Shown here: positions 12,331 to 24,158 of the stretch, piece by piece
Layout: every line of letters begins with the position of its first letter
Position numbering within the stretch: the first letter of the stretch is position 1
Source of the DNA: Pseudocercospora fijiensis CIRAD86
Lineage: Eukaryota > Ascomycota > Dothideomycetes > Mycosphaerellales > Mycosphaerellaceae
DNA: 64,000 nucleotides
NCBI RefSeq assembly: GCF_000340215.1
Contig: NW_006921536.1
Span: forward strand, 4,701,784-4,765,783
Direction of reading: 5' to 3'
Position numbers and translations under genes: made by a program
Notes under the pieces: generated by a model
Database searches by the model: none
What the model saw: only the letters and a program-made list of their open reading frames with translations
Told to the model about the DNA's origin: nothing

Positions 12331-12720
12331 CTCTAACTCCTTTGTACTATTCGCTTTCCCTATAGCTATCTTAGTCGAAGGTCTCGGCTATATCTCCGAC
12401 GCCCTAGTTAGTAGGATTCCTTAGTTAAGTTACGTTATTTAGAACGAAGTTAAACAGATCCTCTAGCTTAATAACGAGGGACTTAAGGAATATCTATACA
12501 ATTAGGAGAATGCTACGAAGGAAAAGGCTACTAACCTCCTCGTTAATTAAGCTTTCTACGAGGGATAGTACTTTAGTACTAATAGCTTTAACGTATGCGG
12601 AGGAGATTTCGAGAGCCGACTAGTAGATAAGGTTATCGCTAGTAAGGATTACAGCGCGTTAAAGCAATAGTAGGTCTATATAGTATTGCTTAGGAAGTCG
12701 TTTTTATATAATTATAGTAT
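12331..12720 (+). pseudogene. long unidentified RIP-degraded frame, 3' part
   Basis: This continues the frame of 2750-5206 in exact register once the element and one copy of ctagc are removed. It runs about 130 codons and ends just before a CCCCGGGGG palindrome. The product is unidentified. Confidence 0.5.
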
Positions 12721-12744
12721 CTAGGATTAATGCTACCCCGGGGG

Positions 12745-12981
12745 TATTATTGCGGAGTTGTAAAAAATAGCCTTAGCTAAGAGCGCTAAGGATGCATATA
12801 TGTTTGTTTTAAGCGCGCAATGTAAAGCGTGTCTAGTTAGATACGAAGAAAGGGAGGGATATTAGCTAGTAACCGGCCCTATACCTATAGGCCAGTTTTA
12901 AGCCTATATAAGAGGCCTCCTTCTATAGAGTAGACAGATTATTAACCTCGTACAGTATATTGTTTATGTTACACTTCTACA
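12745..12981 (+). repeat. LTR-like sequence after the unidentified frame
   Basis: It begins tattatt (TGTTATT before RIP) directly after the CCCCGGGGG run, has a TATA-like box (cctatataag near 12904) and ends cttctaca. These are LTR-like features in the place of a 3' LTR, but the sequence does not match the candidate 5' LTR at 2376-2710. It could belong to a different element or be a solo LTR. Confidence 0.3.
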
Positions 12982-13049
12982 ATGCCTATATTGTAGGGCT
13001 CTAGTTATTAGCCTAAGCGACAGTCTCGTTATCCTATCTTACTAAACAT

Positions 13050-13650
13050 AGCTACCTATATTGCTATAGGTTATATTACCCTCGGTAGCCTGTACTATTG
13101 CTATAAGTGGTAGTAGTAGTGTTAGTTTCCGTCCTTTAGTATCTATTAATATTGCGTAGCTAGGGCCTAGTATAATAATCGCTCTATAGTACTCTCGCGC
13201 CCGCTCGCGGCGGACTCGCAACCCTTTAGGATTTAGTAAGCAAGCTATACGATATAGCCGATCTCTGCTAATAATATTGTATTTAGACCTAATATAGGTA
13301 TATAGGTGCCGTCGGCCGAAGGACTCTACTATAGACTTCTCGAGCTCTTCCTATAAGATCTCTACTATCTCCTCTTCTACTTCTATCTATCTATCTCGCG
13401 ATAATACCTTCTTTAATCTAAGCTCTTAACGTATCCGTTAATATCTCCGCTAGCTAATATTAAATCTATCTATCTTTAGTACTTTAACTGCTTCTTTATT
13501 AGTTAAGCGTAAAGCGGAGAAGGTATATACGACTCGGATTTTTAGTGCCTCGATATTATTAACTTAGTTATAGTAAGCGTAATAGCTATAATTAACCCCT
13601 TATTCCTTAAGCCTCCGACAAAGCGTAGAAAGAGCTATCTAGTAACTAGT
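13050..13650 (-). pseudogene. integrase-core-like fragment (RIP-degraded)
   Basis: A minus-strand frame contains GRRHLYTYIRSKYNIISRDR, followed by a segment that begins LLNPKG and is rich in Arg. This resembles the region in front of the catalytic core of eukaryotic integrase-type (rve, Ginger-like) proteins. A helix-turn-helix-like segment precedes it. The core itself is missing or unreadable beyond about 13050. Family recognition is by eye and uncertain. Confidence 0.35.
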
Positions 13651-14531
13651 CTCTTATATAAGGTGCTATAGGATTTCGCCTTATATAGTGCCGCTATTAA
13701 CTTATAAGGTTATCTAAGCCCTCTATAGCGAGAGATCGATATATAGAGGCATTTTGCGAGTTAATAGCGAGTATAGTACGAGGGCAAACATAGAAAGTTA
13801 GTCGTAGAGGTAGGCTAGTAGAGGAGGCGGTAAGAACCTCTATTAACAATCTAGTATATATAGGCCTCCCTAGTTATAGCGCTAACTTTAGAATCCTGCT
13901 AATTATTTGCTTAGCGGAGCAGAGTATAGGATCCTTCCGAGCGTAACCCGAACACGATATTGCTATTTAGCTAGATAAAGTCGATTATAGTAGAGTTAGC
14001 CTACTTAGGAGCGACAAAGTTAACATTCCTCTAGGCTCCGGGTCTAACTTCGGAAGGCAGCACCTATGTCGACCTTAATAAAGACAATTTCTAGTATATA
14101 CATTCGTGTTTGAACTCTAAGTATATCTCTCTAACTAGTTATACTACTGCAACTACAATAGAGTCCTTTACTACTCTATAGACAATCGATATTATCCTCG
14201 CTATAATTTACGAGCCGGGCGACCTCTAGCACCTTCTAGAGCGTAGCGGAGGTTAGGTAACTAGGGGGAGTACGGTCGTAGATTATCCCTTTGAAATTTC
14301 GACGGCTAAGAGCGTTTATATATAAGCCCCTATTAGATAAGGGCCTATAGGACGCGCTTTGCTATAGATAGCATAGTAGATTATCGCTTGCTAGGCTAGT
14401 ATTAGGGATAGCGCTATAGCATTTTTCTATACTCTATAACCGGCTCTTTTTTAACTCGCTAGTTATCCGATTAACTTCGAGCCTCGAAGGCTAATATTAA
14501 CCGCTCTTTTATGTAAATAGCTTCTTAGTAT

Positions 14532-16960
14532 TTCGACGACGACAACGGCGACGATAGACACTAGTCCGATATTAATAATAATGCCGTATACGACGTTAGT
14601 GCCTTCGGAGTAGAACCGGAAGAGGAAATAGACGAGATTGCGGCGTAGGAGGTAGTTGCTAGTTGCGAGGCTATTCGAGCGAGTTGTAGTACAGAATACG
14701 AGCTAGGTAGGCGAGATAATAAGCCTCTCGTTACTAGCGATATTGTTAACAGTATAGCGGTTAATAAGGCGCCGCTAGACGTTAGGAACCTAGTATAGGC
14801 ACCGGATTAGTCGAGGGTAATAGATAGAGTAAAGTACTTGCCTTTACGAGGTATTTAGTACGAGCTAGAGGTGCACCTACCTCTAAATAAGCGCTTCTTC
14901 GAGGGTATAGATTGCCGTAACAAGTCCTTCGAGAAATTAACCTCTAAGGACGTATTTAATATACCGAAGCGCTTCTTCTAATAGCTATAGATTAATAAGA
15001 TCTATAAGAAGTTAGTATACTATATAAACGAGTATGCTCGAGAGCCTAGGTTTAAGAAGATAAATACTAGGACTAGAGTAATTAAAACGGTAGTTTCTAG
15101 TACGAAGTAGACGAAGGCGTACCTATATAAGATAAAGATCTTCGTAGGAATAATTATCTATATATTAGCTATTCAAATAGACGATAAATCGGATTATTAG
15201 CGGACTAATAGATACTAGCCTTCTTATAATATTACTAAGAACATGTCCGAGAAGCGATTTAGGTAGTTAAAGGCGTATCTGTAGTATAGTAAGCCCGTCG
15301 AGTCGAGCAAAGGCAATCCGCTATAGTTATAGGTTTAGTAGTTAGCTAATTAGTTAAGGGTTCAAATGCGGAAGATTTATACACCTAGTACTAACGTAAG
15401 CCTTAACGAGGTGCTCGTTCGCTTTACTAGACGCTCTTCGTATATAATAATAATAAAGGGCAAGCTATGCCCTATCGGTTATTACGTGCTAGCTATGTGT
15501 TATACTGGTTTTATCGTTAGTTAGTTATTCTCGAGTCCGACTAAGAAATAGGGCTTCGAGAAGGTTAGGATACCGGTTAGCTTCGATAGACTAGTTCTTG
15601 TCGAAGAAGAGCTCTCTAAGTAGTAAAGAAAACAGCGCTCTTAGCGTAGCCGTCGCAGTAGCAAAGCCGATAGTTAAATAGGTAGAATAAAGCGTAGAAG
15701 GGCGGCGAATATTAGTAAAGGTAAAGAGGTTAACCTACCGCTAAGCCTTTATAAGCAAGCCGATCTTTACGCGAAGCTACTAGCGGTTACAACCGGACTA
15801 ACTATAGTAGCGTAGCCGCTAGTTAACCTAAAGTCTTAGTTGTCTAGGCTTTATAAGGCGGTCCTATCTCTTCTACTATAACTGCCCTTCTAACGACGAT
15901 TCTACTACATTTACTTAGACAATCTATTTAATAATATACCTCTCTTTGCTATTCTACAGTAGTATAGTATTGCTGCTACGGGTACGGTACGTATAGGCTC
16001 GAAAAGCTAGCCGTAGGCTAGTACTTCGTTCTCTACGTATTTAGGCAAGACTATTAATCTATATCGCAAGTCGACGCGCTTTCCCTTTAATACGGTACTT
16101 TGTAGGGCAATTTACAACGTAGCGGCACTAATCTAGCAGGACAGAAATCTCGTTCAAATGCTTACTACCGGATACTAGCTAGTCGACCGAGAATCGAGAA
16201 AGAGATAGAAGCCGAGGGATACTAATACCTATATTCGCAACTACGTACGCCTATACTAGATAGAGGGCATTAAGGACAAGCATATACCGAAATACGCTGC
16301 TTATTACAATAACTATATAGGTAGCGTAGATATACACGACTAGCTACGGTTCTATTATAGCACTTAGTATAAGGCCTTTAAGCTATAGTACCCGCTATTT
16401 TACTTCCTCCTCGACGTAGCCGTAATTAACTCCTACCTTATATACCGCAATAGAGCAACTACTAACGCTATTCGAGACCTAATACTAATAAGCTAGCGCG
16501 ACTATCGTATGCGACTTACTTAGAACCTAGTTTAAGAAGGTGTAGCTATATTATAGCCTATTCGAATAGCTAAACGAGAAGCGGCAATAGCTATCGTAAG
16601 AAGCCTTCCTCGTACGCCGGAGGGGCGATTTATAGGTAGACACTCTTACTCTAATTACAATACTAGCTTACCTCGTCTACGCTGCTACTACTTTAAACAA
16701 GGCGACTTACTACTAGACAAGGTACTACGGCTTAACCGCAGCTACAACTATATAATAACGGTTACTCTTATAAAGCTAAAGAAGTGCTAGCTCTATAGGT
16801 TTATAAGGACTAGCTAGCGGCTTAAGTAGTAGCCTATTATACTATAAGGTAGACGAGAATACGACGCCTCGAAGACCTACCTTAATTGCGGACCTAAATA
16901 CAACCTATATAATACCTGTTAGTTTAACTAGTATAATATAGCCGACTTAAAGGCCTATCG
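14532..16960 (+). pseudogene. piggyBac-like transposase (DDE_Tnp_1_7), RIP-degraded
   Basis: One frame stays in register for about 2.4 kb (some 800 codons), with TAA/TAG stops only. An acidic N-terminus is followed by features of piggyBac-type transposases: KIYTPSTNVSLNEVLVRF near 15370-15420, YIYLDNLF near 15903-15926 and GSVDIHDQLRFYYS-like sequence near 16320. The first catalytic Asp is Asn here (codon AAC at 15405-15407, preceded by T, as RIP predicts). The second (15918-15920) and third (16329-16331) Asp codons are intact. I did not find terminal inverted repeats or the TTAA target. The region 13650-14530 upstream holds only unassigned RIP sequence. Confidence 0.7.
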
Positions 16961-17189
16961 AGTTGCTTAGAAGCTATTGTTTGCTAATAAGCGACTATTA
17001 ACGGCTTCTTCTTCTACGAGCTTAGTTATTGCCTCTTCTACGAGTACTTTAGCTATTGCAACGCCGGCTCGAAGGCCTTCTACTAAGCCTATAACAATAA
17101 CGATAATAATACCTTTAGCTCCTTTACTTCCTTCCTTAAATCTACTACCTTAGTCGCTAGCTTATTAAACTCGGTGCCGCTAATAACCT

Positions 17190-17570
17190 CTTCCTCGCTT
17201 TAAGAGCCTTCTATAGGAGGCTCTTCCTTTACCTTAACCTTACTATAAGCAGTAACGGCTTATTACTATTACTATACGTTTAAATCTACCCTTAAGTCTT
17301 TTACCTATACTTCTACCTTGTCGAGGCGCTCTATAATAGCCTTCTATTAATCGCTAGTAGTCGATAATCGCTACTTTAATAGACTCCGTAGCGGTACTAG
17401 TTGCTATACCTCGTCTATAGTTAATTTAATACCTTTCGAGTAGAGCCTATAGCGCTAACGAGACTCTTCCTTAGTACGTAAGTGCGTACGTAGCTATATT
17501 ATATAAGTTAGTATGCCTATGTCTATATTCTATAGGTCTATATCTATAAACTAGTCTCTTTAGTATACTT
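17190..17570 (-). pseudogene. coiled-coil-like degraded frame
   Basis: A minus-strand frame reads as a Gln/Lys/Glu-rich heptad-like segment (AIIERLDKVEVQVKDLRVDL) with TAG stops at Gln positions. It lies at the right end of the left RIP block, 3' of the piggyBac-like gene. The function is not recognisable. Confidence 0.3.
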
Positions 17571-17599
17571 AGCGGCATTGTATTTCTTTACTTGCTTAG

Positions 17600-17700
17600 G
17601 TTTAACTAGTAAAGTCAATCTCTAAGGTTGCTAGCGGTACCCTCGTTGCTAACCTTGATTAATACCCTAGCCGGAGCGAGGTCGGCTATAGGTGTAGACC
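17600..17700. other. boundary of left RIP block with unique sequence
   Basis: Base composition changes within about 100 bp. To the left, TA is in excess and CA/TG are scarce; to the right, CA and TG are normal and GC rises. From 17700 to about 18150 I see no gene, only short open frames without support. Confidence 0.7.
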
Positions 17701-18149
17701 CAATCGGCGTTCGACACGCTACCAAAGTTTGCATAGAAAGTGGAACCATTAGTGGGACCGGTTCGCCAAGAATCTCCGGTATGACCTTCAAAGGGATGCT
17801 ACGTTGGCTGTGTCAATTTCTTGGCGCAATCTGATTGGTAGAAATCAAAATGCTGGATACCTGAGGCCTGAATTTTGACTTCACAACATACAACACCTCT
17901 ATACTGTAGCAATGTCAAAGGACTGCGGCCGAGACCGTGAAGCCGACCTTCAGCATACAGTAGATAGCATGGATATTAGTCCGAATGAAGTTTAGCCTCA
18001 TGCCACGTAGTCATAATCCACGACCGCCGGCTCGTGACACTTTGGATGCTGCGCAGCGATCCAACAGCACATTTTTTCAGCTCTTGGTGTATACCTCTAC
18101 AACGCAGCACGACCGAAGCCTCCAGCCGGAATACTCCAGCATCCGCCAA

Positions 18150-18870
18150 GTGCCTCCTCGGCGATGGACCTGACCTGTTCAAATGGGCCGCCGAACATGG
18201 CAGTCCCTACGATTACCTCCCAGAAATGATCAAGAAACTAGACTCTCCTATCGTACAGGTATTCTTGAGGCCATTTGGTAGACCATGGATCATCGTCGCC
18301 GACCCATACGAAGCCCACGACATTCGCACCAGAAGATTCAAGGAGTTCGATGGATCCAATTTCTTTGGGGAAACGTTTGTGACGCTTCTCCCCAAAATGC
18401 ATGTTCATATGCCGCCGACTGGAGAAGAATGGAAGTCTCATCGAAAGCTGATCGCTGATACCATGTCGCCCGCATTAGTTCTAACTCAGCTCAGTGGCCG
18501 GACCCCAAATGTGGCAGTCGACGCAAAACATCATTGCACTTTGGCGTCGGAAGGCCGAGCTGGCGCAAGGCAGACCATTTGACGCGAACAAGGATATCTT
18601 GAAAGGTGCTCTGGACATAGTGGTAGGCGCAAATGGCCGCGAAAGAGAATCGTGCAGCGCAATACATTTCCGGAGCAAATCTGACAGAACTACATATACA
18701 TGCTGCCCTTCAGTCTATAGGTCCATCCATCATCATCAACAAGCTTCAGGAGCAGCGCGGTATCGTTGCGTGCCAGCGAACGAACGCGATTCTTGTCATC
18801 ATGTCTCCCGCACTCGGCATCTTTCCGGTCCTGTTCTTGCTTCTTGATGCCGCCGAAGGGAGATTTTGAC
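18150..18870 (+). pseudogene. cytochrome P450 remnant, frameshifted and truncated
   Basis: The N-terminal third of a fungal P450 is readable. The first frame has PDLFKWAAEHGSPYDYLPEM, then a beta-strand region ending VADPYEAHDI, then the helix C motif WxxxR in EEWKSHRKLIADTMSPA. At about 18480 the frame breaks and resumes in another phase as GPQMWQSTQNIIALWRRKAE up to about 18640, then shifts again. The I-helix, ExxR and the heme-binding Cys motif (FxxGxRxC) are absent. No intron boundaries explain the breaks. The codon texture is normal rather than RIP-like, so decay was by frameshift and truncation. It is the island gene nearest the left repeat block. It once encoded a heme monooxygenase; the substrate is unknown. 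Confidence 0.65.
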
Positions 18871-19089
18871 GCCGGGAGTTTGGGAGTTATGACTCGCTGA
18901 ACTACTATTCTTGCTCCAGATGATGGACCCACAATAGAGGGCGAAGCTGAAGAGTTTCGAGCTGAAGGAGTATTAGTCGAATAGAATATCGTGCCTGAAG
19001 TCTCGAAGACGAAGAAGAAAAAAAAATGCTGGGATGTCATCGCACGTCAGAATCGCCTAAATATTGCTGCACTACTGTACTGTTTGTTG

Positions 19090-20686
19090 TTATCTCAAAG
19101 CTTTCATCTTCGCATAGTACCATCTCGAGATTTTAATGCCAGGGATGTCGCACGTCCGAGTGACCACCTCAGCGACGTAGAGCATAACAGGCAAGCTCAA
19201 CACTACGCAAAAGAGGTAGTTTGGCTCCATAGCATACGGACCACCATCGGGCAAGAACCACCAGCTAGCGTCCTTCCACTTATTCTGGAGGTGTCCGAAA
19301 CGTTTGATATCGTCATCGTTCGAGGGGATCTTGACGCCCGTCAGGTAGAAGAGGCGATCGGAGAGGAGACCGATCATTGGACCGTGGACCAGGTAAAGGG
19401 AGAAAGAGTGTCTTCCAAGATCTGTAGGTTGGGTTAGCAAGGATTCTGATAGTGATGCTTCTTCGGAACTTACACTGTGCCACGCCGGTCTCGAAGAGCC
19501 ATCTAACCCATGGAATCTCCTTGACCGAGACCAAAAGCATCCATGCGGCCCAGAACAACCAGAACCATCGATAAGTGGTGTTGCCTTCTTTGTATGAGTC
19601 GGGAATAAATTTCATCAGAGTGCCCCACGCGCCGCATTTCCCGAGCACCTCCTCCATTTTCTCCGAGTCAGAAGACGGCTGACTGGCCAGCCAAAGCCCA
19701 GAAACCAGCATAAGGTGCATCAGAATGACCTTCAAGACTCGTCTCCGCTTGAAGAATCTGAAAATAGGGTCCCAAGGGAGGGATACGTGGAGGTTACTTG
19801 CTGAGAGTAGGTCCAGCTCTGCAGTAAGCATACCTGCAAAGAAGGCTCCATACCAAGCGCCTGCTGCTCCAAGGACCCAGTACAAAGTCATTGCGAATGT
19901 CAACAGGATGCGGGATCGCGTGCCGACTTGATGCGTGCAGAAGAGCCAGACAAACAGGGTCAAAGATCCTCGCAGTTCGACGGGAATGGTCCAAGTGTGC
20001 ACGTTGTAGTATGTGAAGAGAAAGCCGCCTCGGAAGAAGTAGGTAAACTTCATTTGGTCCTTCCACCACGCCCATAATTCCCAAAAGATGTTCGACTGGT
20101 GCTCGGGAAATGCGGTCGTAATGCCTGTAATGTGCCAGAAGAAGGCGAGCATCAAGGTACTGAACCAAACTGGAATGAAAAGGCGTCCCATTCGGCGCAC
20201 CATGGCGGCATTGAGTGCTTCGATGAAATCGTCTCGTCGTCCTTCATGGAGAAGACCAATCAATCTTCGGGGGACGACGTATCCAGAAATCGTGAAGAAC
20301 AGGATGACCATGAAGTGGCCTCCAGTGAAGGGAAGACGAAGGATTGGCCATGCTGCGGGAGATGTGTTGAATGTCTGCCACCAGTATGCAGCACCATAGC
20401 AGAGTTCCAGTCCCTGGTGTGTGAAGACCGACAAGTGCATGATGCAAACGCAAAACGCAGCAACTCCGCGAAGGCCATCCAGCCATGCCGTCGGGCCTGG
20501 TCTCTTGCCGCTGCCTGGAGGCCTCTTCTCGAAGCACTCTGGCTTCAGGACGGACCAGATGCCGGACCAGGCATTTCGGATGGAAAAATTGCGAATGGCA
20601 TTTCGGGCAGAAGCGGGTGCTGGTGGTGGCTTCTCATCGATCAATCCGCTCAGCAGACCCAGCTGCTGGTCTGTGTTGTGCGCCAT
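19090..20686 (-). CDS. acyltransferase-3 family membrane protein
   Basis: Two exons (20686-19474 and 19421-19090) are separated by a 52-bp intron with GTAAGT and CTACAG ends. They give a 514-residue protein. The family (OafA/YrhL-type, PF01757) comprises polytopic membrane enzymes that transfer acyl groups to sugars or other small acceptors. Visible family features are the N-terminal LDGLRGVAAFCVCIMHL with the conserved His, a following GGHFMVILFFTISGYV segment, several Trp/Phe-rich membrane spans, and the C-terminal LGRHSFSLYLVHGP formed across the splice. The start is the first ATG, and the leading 60 residues are a soluble tail. The acceptor cannot be predicted. Related fungal genes are often found in secondary-metabolite or cell-surface settings. 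The upstream neighbour, P5C reductase, is divergent. Confidence 0.85.
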
Positions 20687-21562
20687 GCTGTCGCGAAGTC
20701 CTGGCTACGATTCCGGGCAGGCCAGATCCATGGACTGGATCGCACGGTGAAGAAGGCGTTGTTGAAGCAGAAATGCAAGGACGAGAGTAGAGTTTGCCCG
20801 TCGATGCCTGCCACTGCCACTACCGACGGAACCTCGGCGATGAACCGTGGCGCTGACATGGGCACTGTGGCACGCGTGTGGAGATCGGCCACTTGCCTGG
20901 AATAGGAGACGCGACGCCATCCAGAGAGATGCTTGGCTGGACGATGGTTCCATACGAAGTTCGTCGGAGTCGGACCGTTCCTAGAAGTCTGCATTTCTGT
21001 CGTGAGAATATCGGCAGCCCGGAAGTAGTCTGGACCAAGGACTCCTTGGACACCCGCTGGTCCTCATTCACTCGCAGCAGCCGGAGTATTGATCTCGCAT
21101 CGACACTGCCCGCTTCTCACTTGTAACAATCATTGGTTCACCAGCAACAACCGCTTCGTCGCCCTGCTGCTTGCCAAGATCGGACTTGCACTAGCTGCAG
21201 CAGCTTCTCGGCGAACCAGCGACCGCCCAAGCGGCCAAGGTAGTCGTCAAATGCAGGGACGAAGTCGTCTGTATATCGCGGCCAAGGAACAATGCGCGAG
21301 ACTAAGGCCGCCTGCACTCGGACCAGCAAACCCTCTCTTTTGTTGTAGAATATGAGCACTCTGATGAAGTGGTGTTGTGCCTTCAAAAGTTCAAAGCCTG
21401 GCTGCTCAACATTGAACAAGACTTCGGGCCGACTTACTTAGTCAGCATTGTTTCGTCCAATCTCGCTCTCATCTCCGTTGGAGTCGACGCAGATATCGAC
21501 TTCTGCTCACAGAAAATAATAACAGCACCCAACACCTTCACCCACCACTAACTTCAAACATC
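20687..21562. promoter_or_regulatory. divergent intergenic region
   Basis: These 876 bp separate the starts of the acyltransferase (minus) and P5C reductase (plus) and must hold both promoters. The overlapping open frames lack support. I see no specific regulatory motif. Confidence 0.4.
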
Positions 21563-22546
21563 ATGGCAGATCTCAAGTCTCGGAAGATCTCCTTCATTGG
21601 TAGGTCGCCGTGTGCTCATCCCTTCTCTCATCAATAATCCCTCTCTGTGTCCTCATCAGCCTCAGCTCCACACGTATTATCTCAACTATCTAGGTAAGTG
21701 CAATTGCTGATATGACATGCAACAGGAGGTGGCAATATGGCTGCTGCCATCATATCGGGTCTGGTGTCCAAAGGATTCGAGAAGAAGCAGGTCACAGTCT
21801 CGGAGCCATGGGACGTCAACCGACAGAAGATGGCAGATCTTGGAGTCAACACCACAGCAAACAACACTGAAGCAGCGACCGGCGCAGATATCATCATCCT
21901 GGCCATCAAACCTCAAGTGGCCAAGACAGTGTGCCAAGAACTTGCCGCATCCGCTTTCTCATCTGCAAATCCTCAGCCTTTGGTCGTGTCCATTGCCGCA
22001 GGCATAACAAGCGCAAGTCTGAAGGACTGGTGCCGGACCAAGGAAGGAAACAGCCCGGCCATCGTCCGCGTCATGCCCAACACTCCTGCTCTACTCGGGG
22101 AAGGTGCGAGCGGTCTATATGCTGAGAAAGACGTTTCAGAGAAGCAGAAGGCTTTGGCTACTGCTTTGCTTCAGAGCGTGAGCCGAGCGATCGAATGGGT
22201 AGAAAAGGAAGAGCTACTGGATGTAGTGACTGGACTCTCCGGCTCCGGGCCCGCCTACTTCTTCGCCATGGTCGAACATCTTGTCGCAAGTGCTACCAAG
22301 CTCGGCCTTTCCGAGGAACAGGCTACGAGGCTTGCCACGCAGACATGTCTCGGCGCCGGGAAGATGCTTGTGGAGGGCAAGGACTCTCCTTCCCAGCTCC
22401 GAAAGAATGTCACAAGCCCGAACGGTACAACTCAGGCTGGTCTGGAGAGCTTCGAGGCCTCTGGCTTTGCAGCGATTGTCGACAAGGCTGTAAAGGCTGC
22501 TACCGAAAGAGGAGAGGAGCTCGGCCGAACTTTAGGCAATCAATAG
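21563..22546 (+). CDS. pyrroline-5-carboxylate reductase
   Basis: It catalyses the last step of proline synthesis, NAD(P)H-dependent reduction of 1-pyrroline-5-carboxylate to proline, in the cytosol. Exon 1 (21563-21599) encodes MADLKSRKISFI. A 126-bp intron (21600-21725, GTAGGT to CAACAG) splits the Gly-rich nucleotide-binding loop, which reads FIGGGNMAAAI once joined. Exon 2 runs to 22546, giving 285 residues, the usual length for ProC/Pro3. Later landmarks are IILAIKPQ, VRVMPNTPALLGEGASGL and the C-terminal signature GLSGSGPAYFFAMVEHL. It is a complete gene with no damage. The equivalent yeast gene is PRO3. Confidence 0.95.
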
Positions 22547-24158
22547 ACGAAAAGTATGAAAGATTCGATCCCCTTGTATTCGCGTCCGAGGAGCGGCGAT
22601 CAGCATGTATCGAGAAGCAAGGCGGTCATATGCGTTGATGTGGAGCCCCGCAGCGCGCGGCGTTCTAAAAGTTATAATACCTACAGCGACCAGACAAGAT
22701 GCCACTTTTGATCAGCGAAATCCCCACAGCGTGTCAGTGTAAGCCTCGGTATGGTAATAGTAAAGAGTGAACTAGATCCAGATCATATCGCGGGTCCCAT
22801 CCTCAGAATCGAGGTATTCTAAGTTTAGCGTAGATTTCGCTACAGTACAAATGCATCTCGGACTCCGAGAGACGAACCCTTTCGGGACCGCATTCAGATT
22901 CCCTTGCCCTGCACGATCTTGCCATAGGTACGATCTTACAGGCATTCCTAGAATGCTCGCCAGGTAGACCTAGATGAACAGGATGTTCGCAGCCGAATGA
23001 TGAACAATAATCTCTGCGCGCTGACGATACTTCTCACCTCACACACATACAAAAAAAAAACAAAACCTCGGGCCCCGAACAGCTTTTCTTCGCGACCGCT
23101 TCCATCCTCACAGATTGGTCGCTGCCATTCGGACGCTACTGGATTGTCAAGTTTTCGGACTCCGAACCAGAACGGGCCCGAGCAAAGCACCATCGAAACG
23201 TTTCGGCGATCTGGATGGTGTGTGGTTGCGATTCAAGGGTTTGATTCGTGGTTAGTAGACGTGCGCTAGTGGATGGCTTCGTCGTTCGGGTTTCGGACTG
23301 CAGATGCGTGCTTCGGGTCCTACGTTTGGACTTTTTATTTGTACGACCGCCATCGCTTTGTTGGGTTTGAGATACATGATATAGTGCTTTGTGTGATGGG
23401 CGGGTTGACTGCTGGGCTGCTAAGTATGCTGCCACTGGACGATGCTTTGGCGCTGAAGCGACGCAAAACCGCGTGTCCGACGACACCATCCGTACGAACG
23501 AACGAACCTCGCACCGCTGAACGCTTTCCCGAAGCTTCTTCATTGTTCTGCGGACAGTGGTCGCATTGCGCCGTATGAAGAAGACATGGCACATTCGTGC
23601 CGCGCAAGACCTTTCCAGGCTCAATACCGCCGTTGAAGGTAGAGGGAGGATATCAAGCAGCACATTCGGACACCATGGGGATTACGAATACAGACACGGT
23701 CAATTGGACAGCCACCGCTATGCTTCCGCGGAAGACATAGACGTGGCGGAGCTCTCCTGGCTTGGCGGATGGGCACACGACATCATCGTCGCCCAGGCTT
23801 GGCAGGGCTGCCGAGACCTAGCCAGGCCTTGGTTTGCCTCCCTCCAGCACAATCTCGCGATCATGACGATGAACATCAAGACAAGCCATTGCCATGGCTC
23901 TCGGCGTTGCAAATACTGCAATGCTATCTCGTGTCTTCGCGTGCCTCAACAACGTGGTCGATATGCAAGCGCGGGAGGATGATGCATTCCAGGCACGTTC
24001 CAAGAGTCTAGAGGCCTTGTCATTCATCAAATGCTAGGAAGTCGAGTGAGGTAAGTACGTCAAGGCGAGAGACACATGGATATATAATGTTCTTCCTGCC
24101 ACCCCTGTAGTGTTCTTCTTAACGACATCAAGCAACAATCCGAACCTCGAACAGATAC
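22547..24158. other. intergenic, 1.6 kb
   Basis: I see no convincing gene. Open frames on both strands at 23136-23982 overlap each other and have no recognisable domain. There is a short A-rich tract near 23050. Confidence 0.4.

Noticed and set aside
2376..12981. LTR pair 2376-2710 with 12745-12981
   Set aside because: They share only the first seven bases and a TATA-like layout; lengths and sequence differ.
23136..23982. Overlapping frames of 140-175 codons on both strands
   Set aside because: They have low-quality composition, no domain and mutual overlap.
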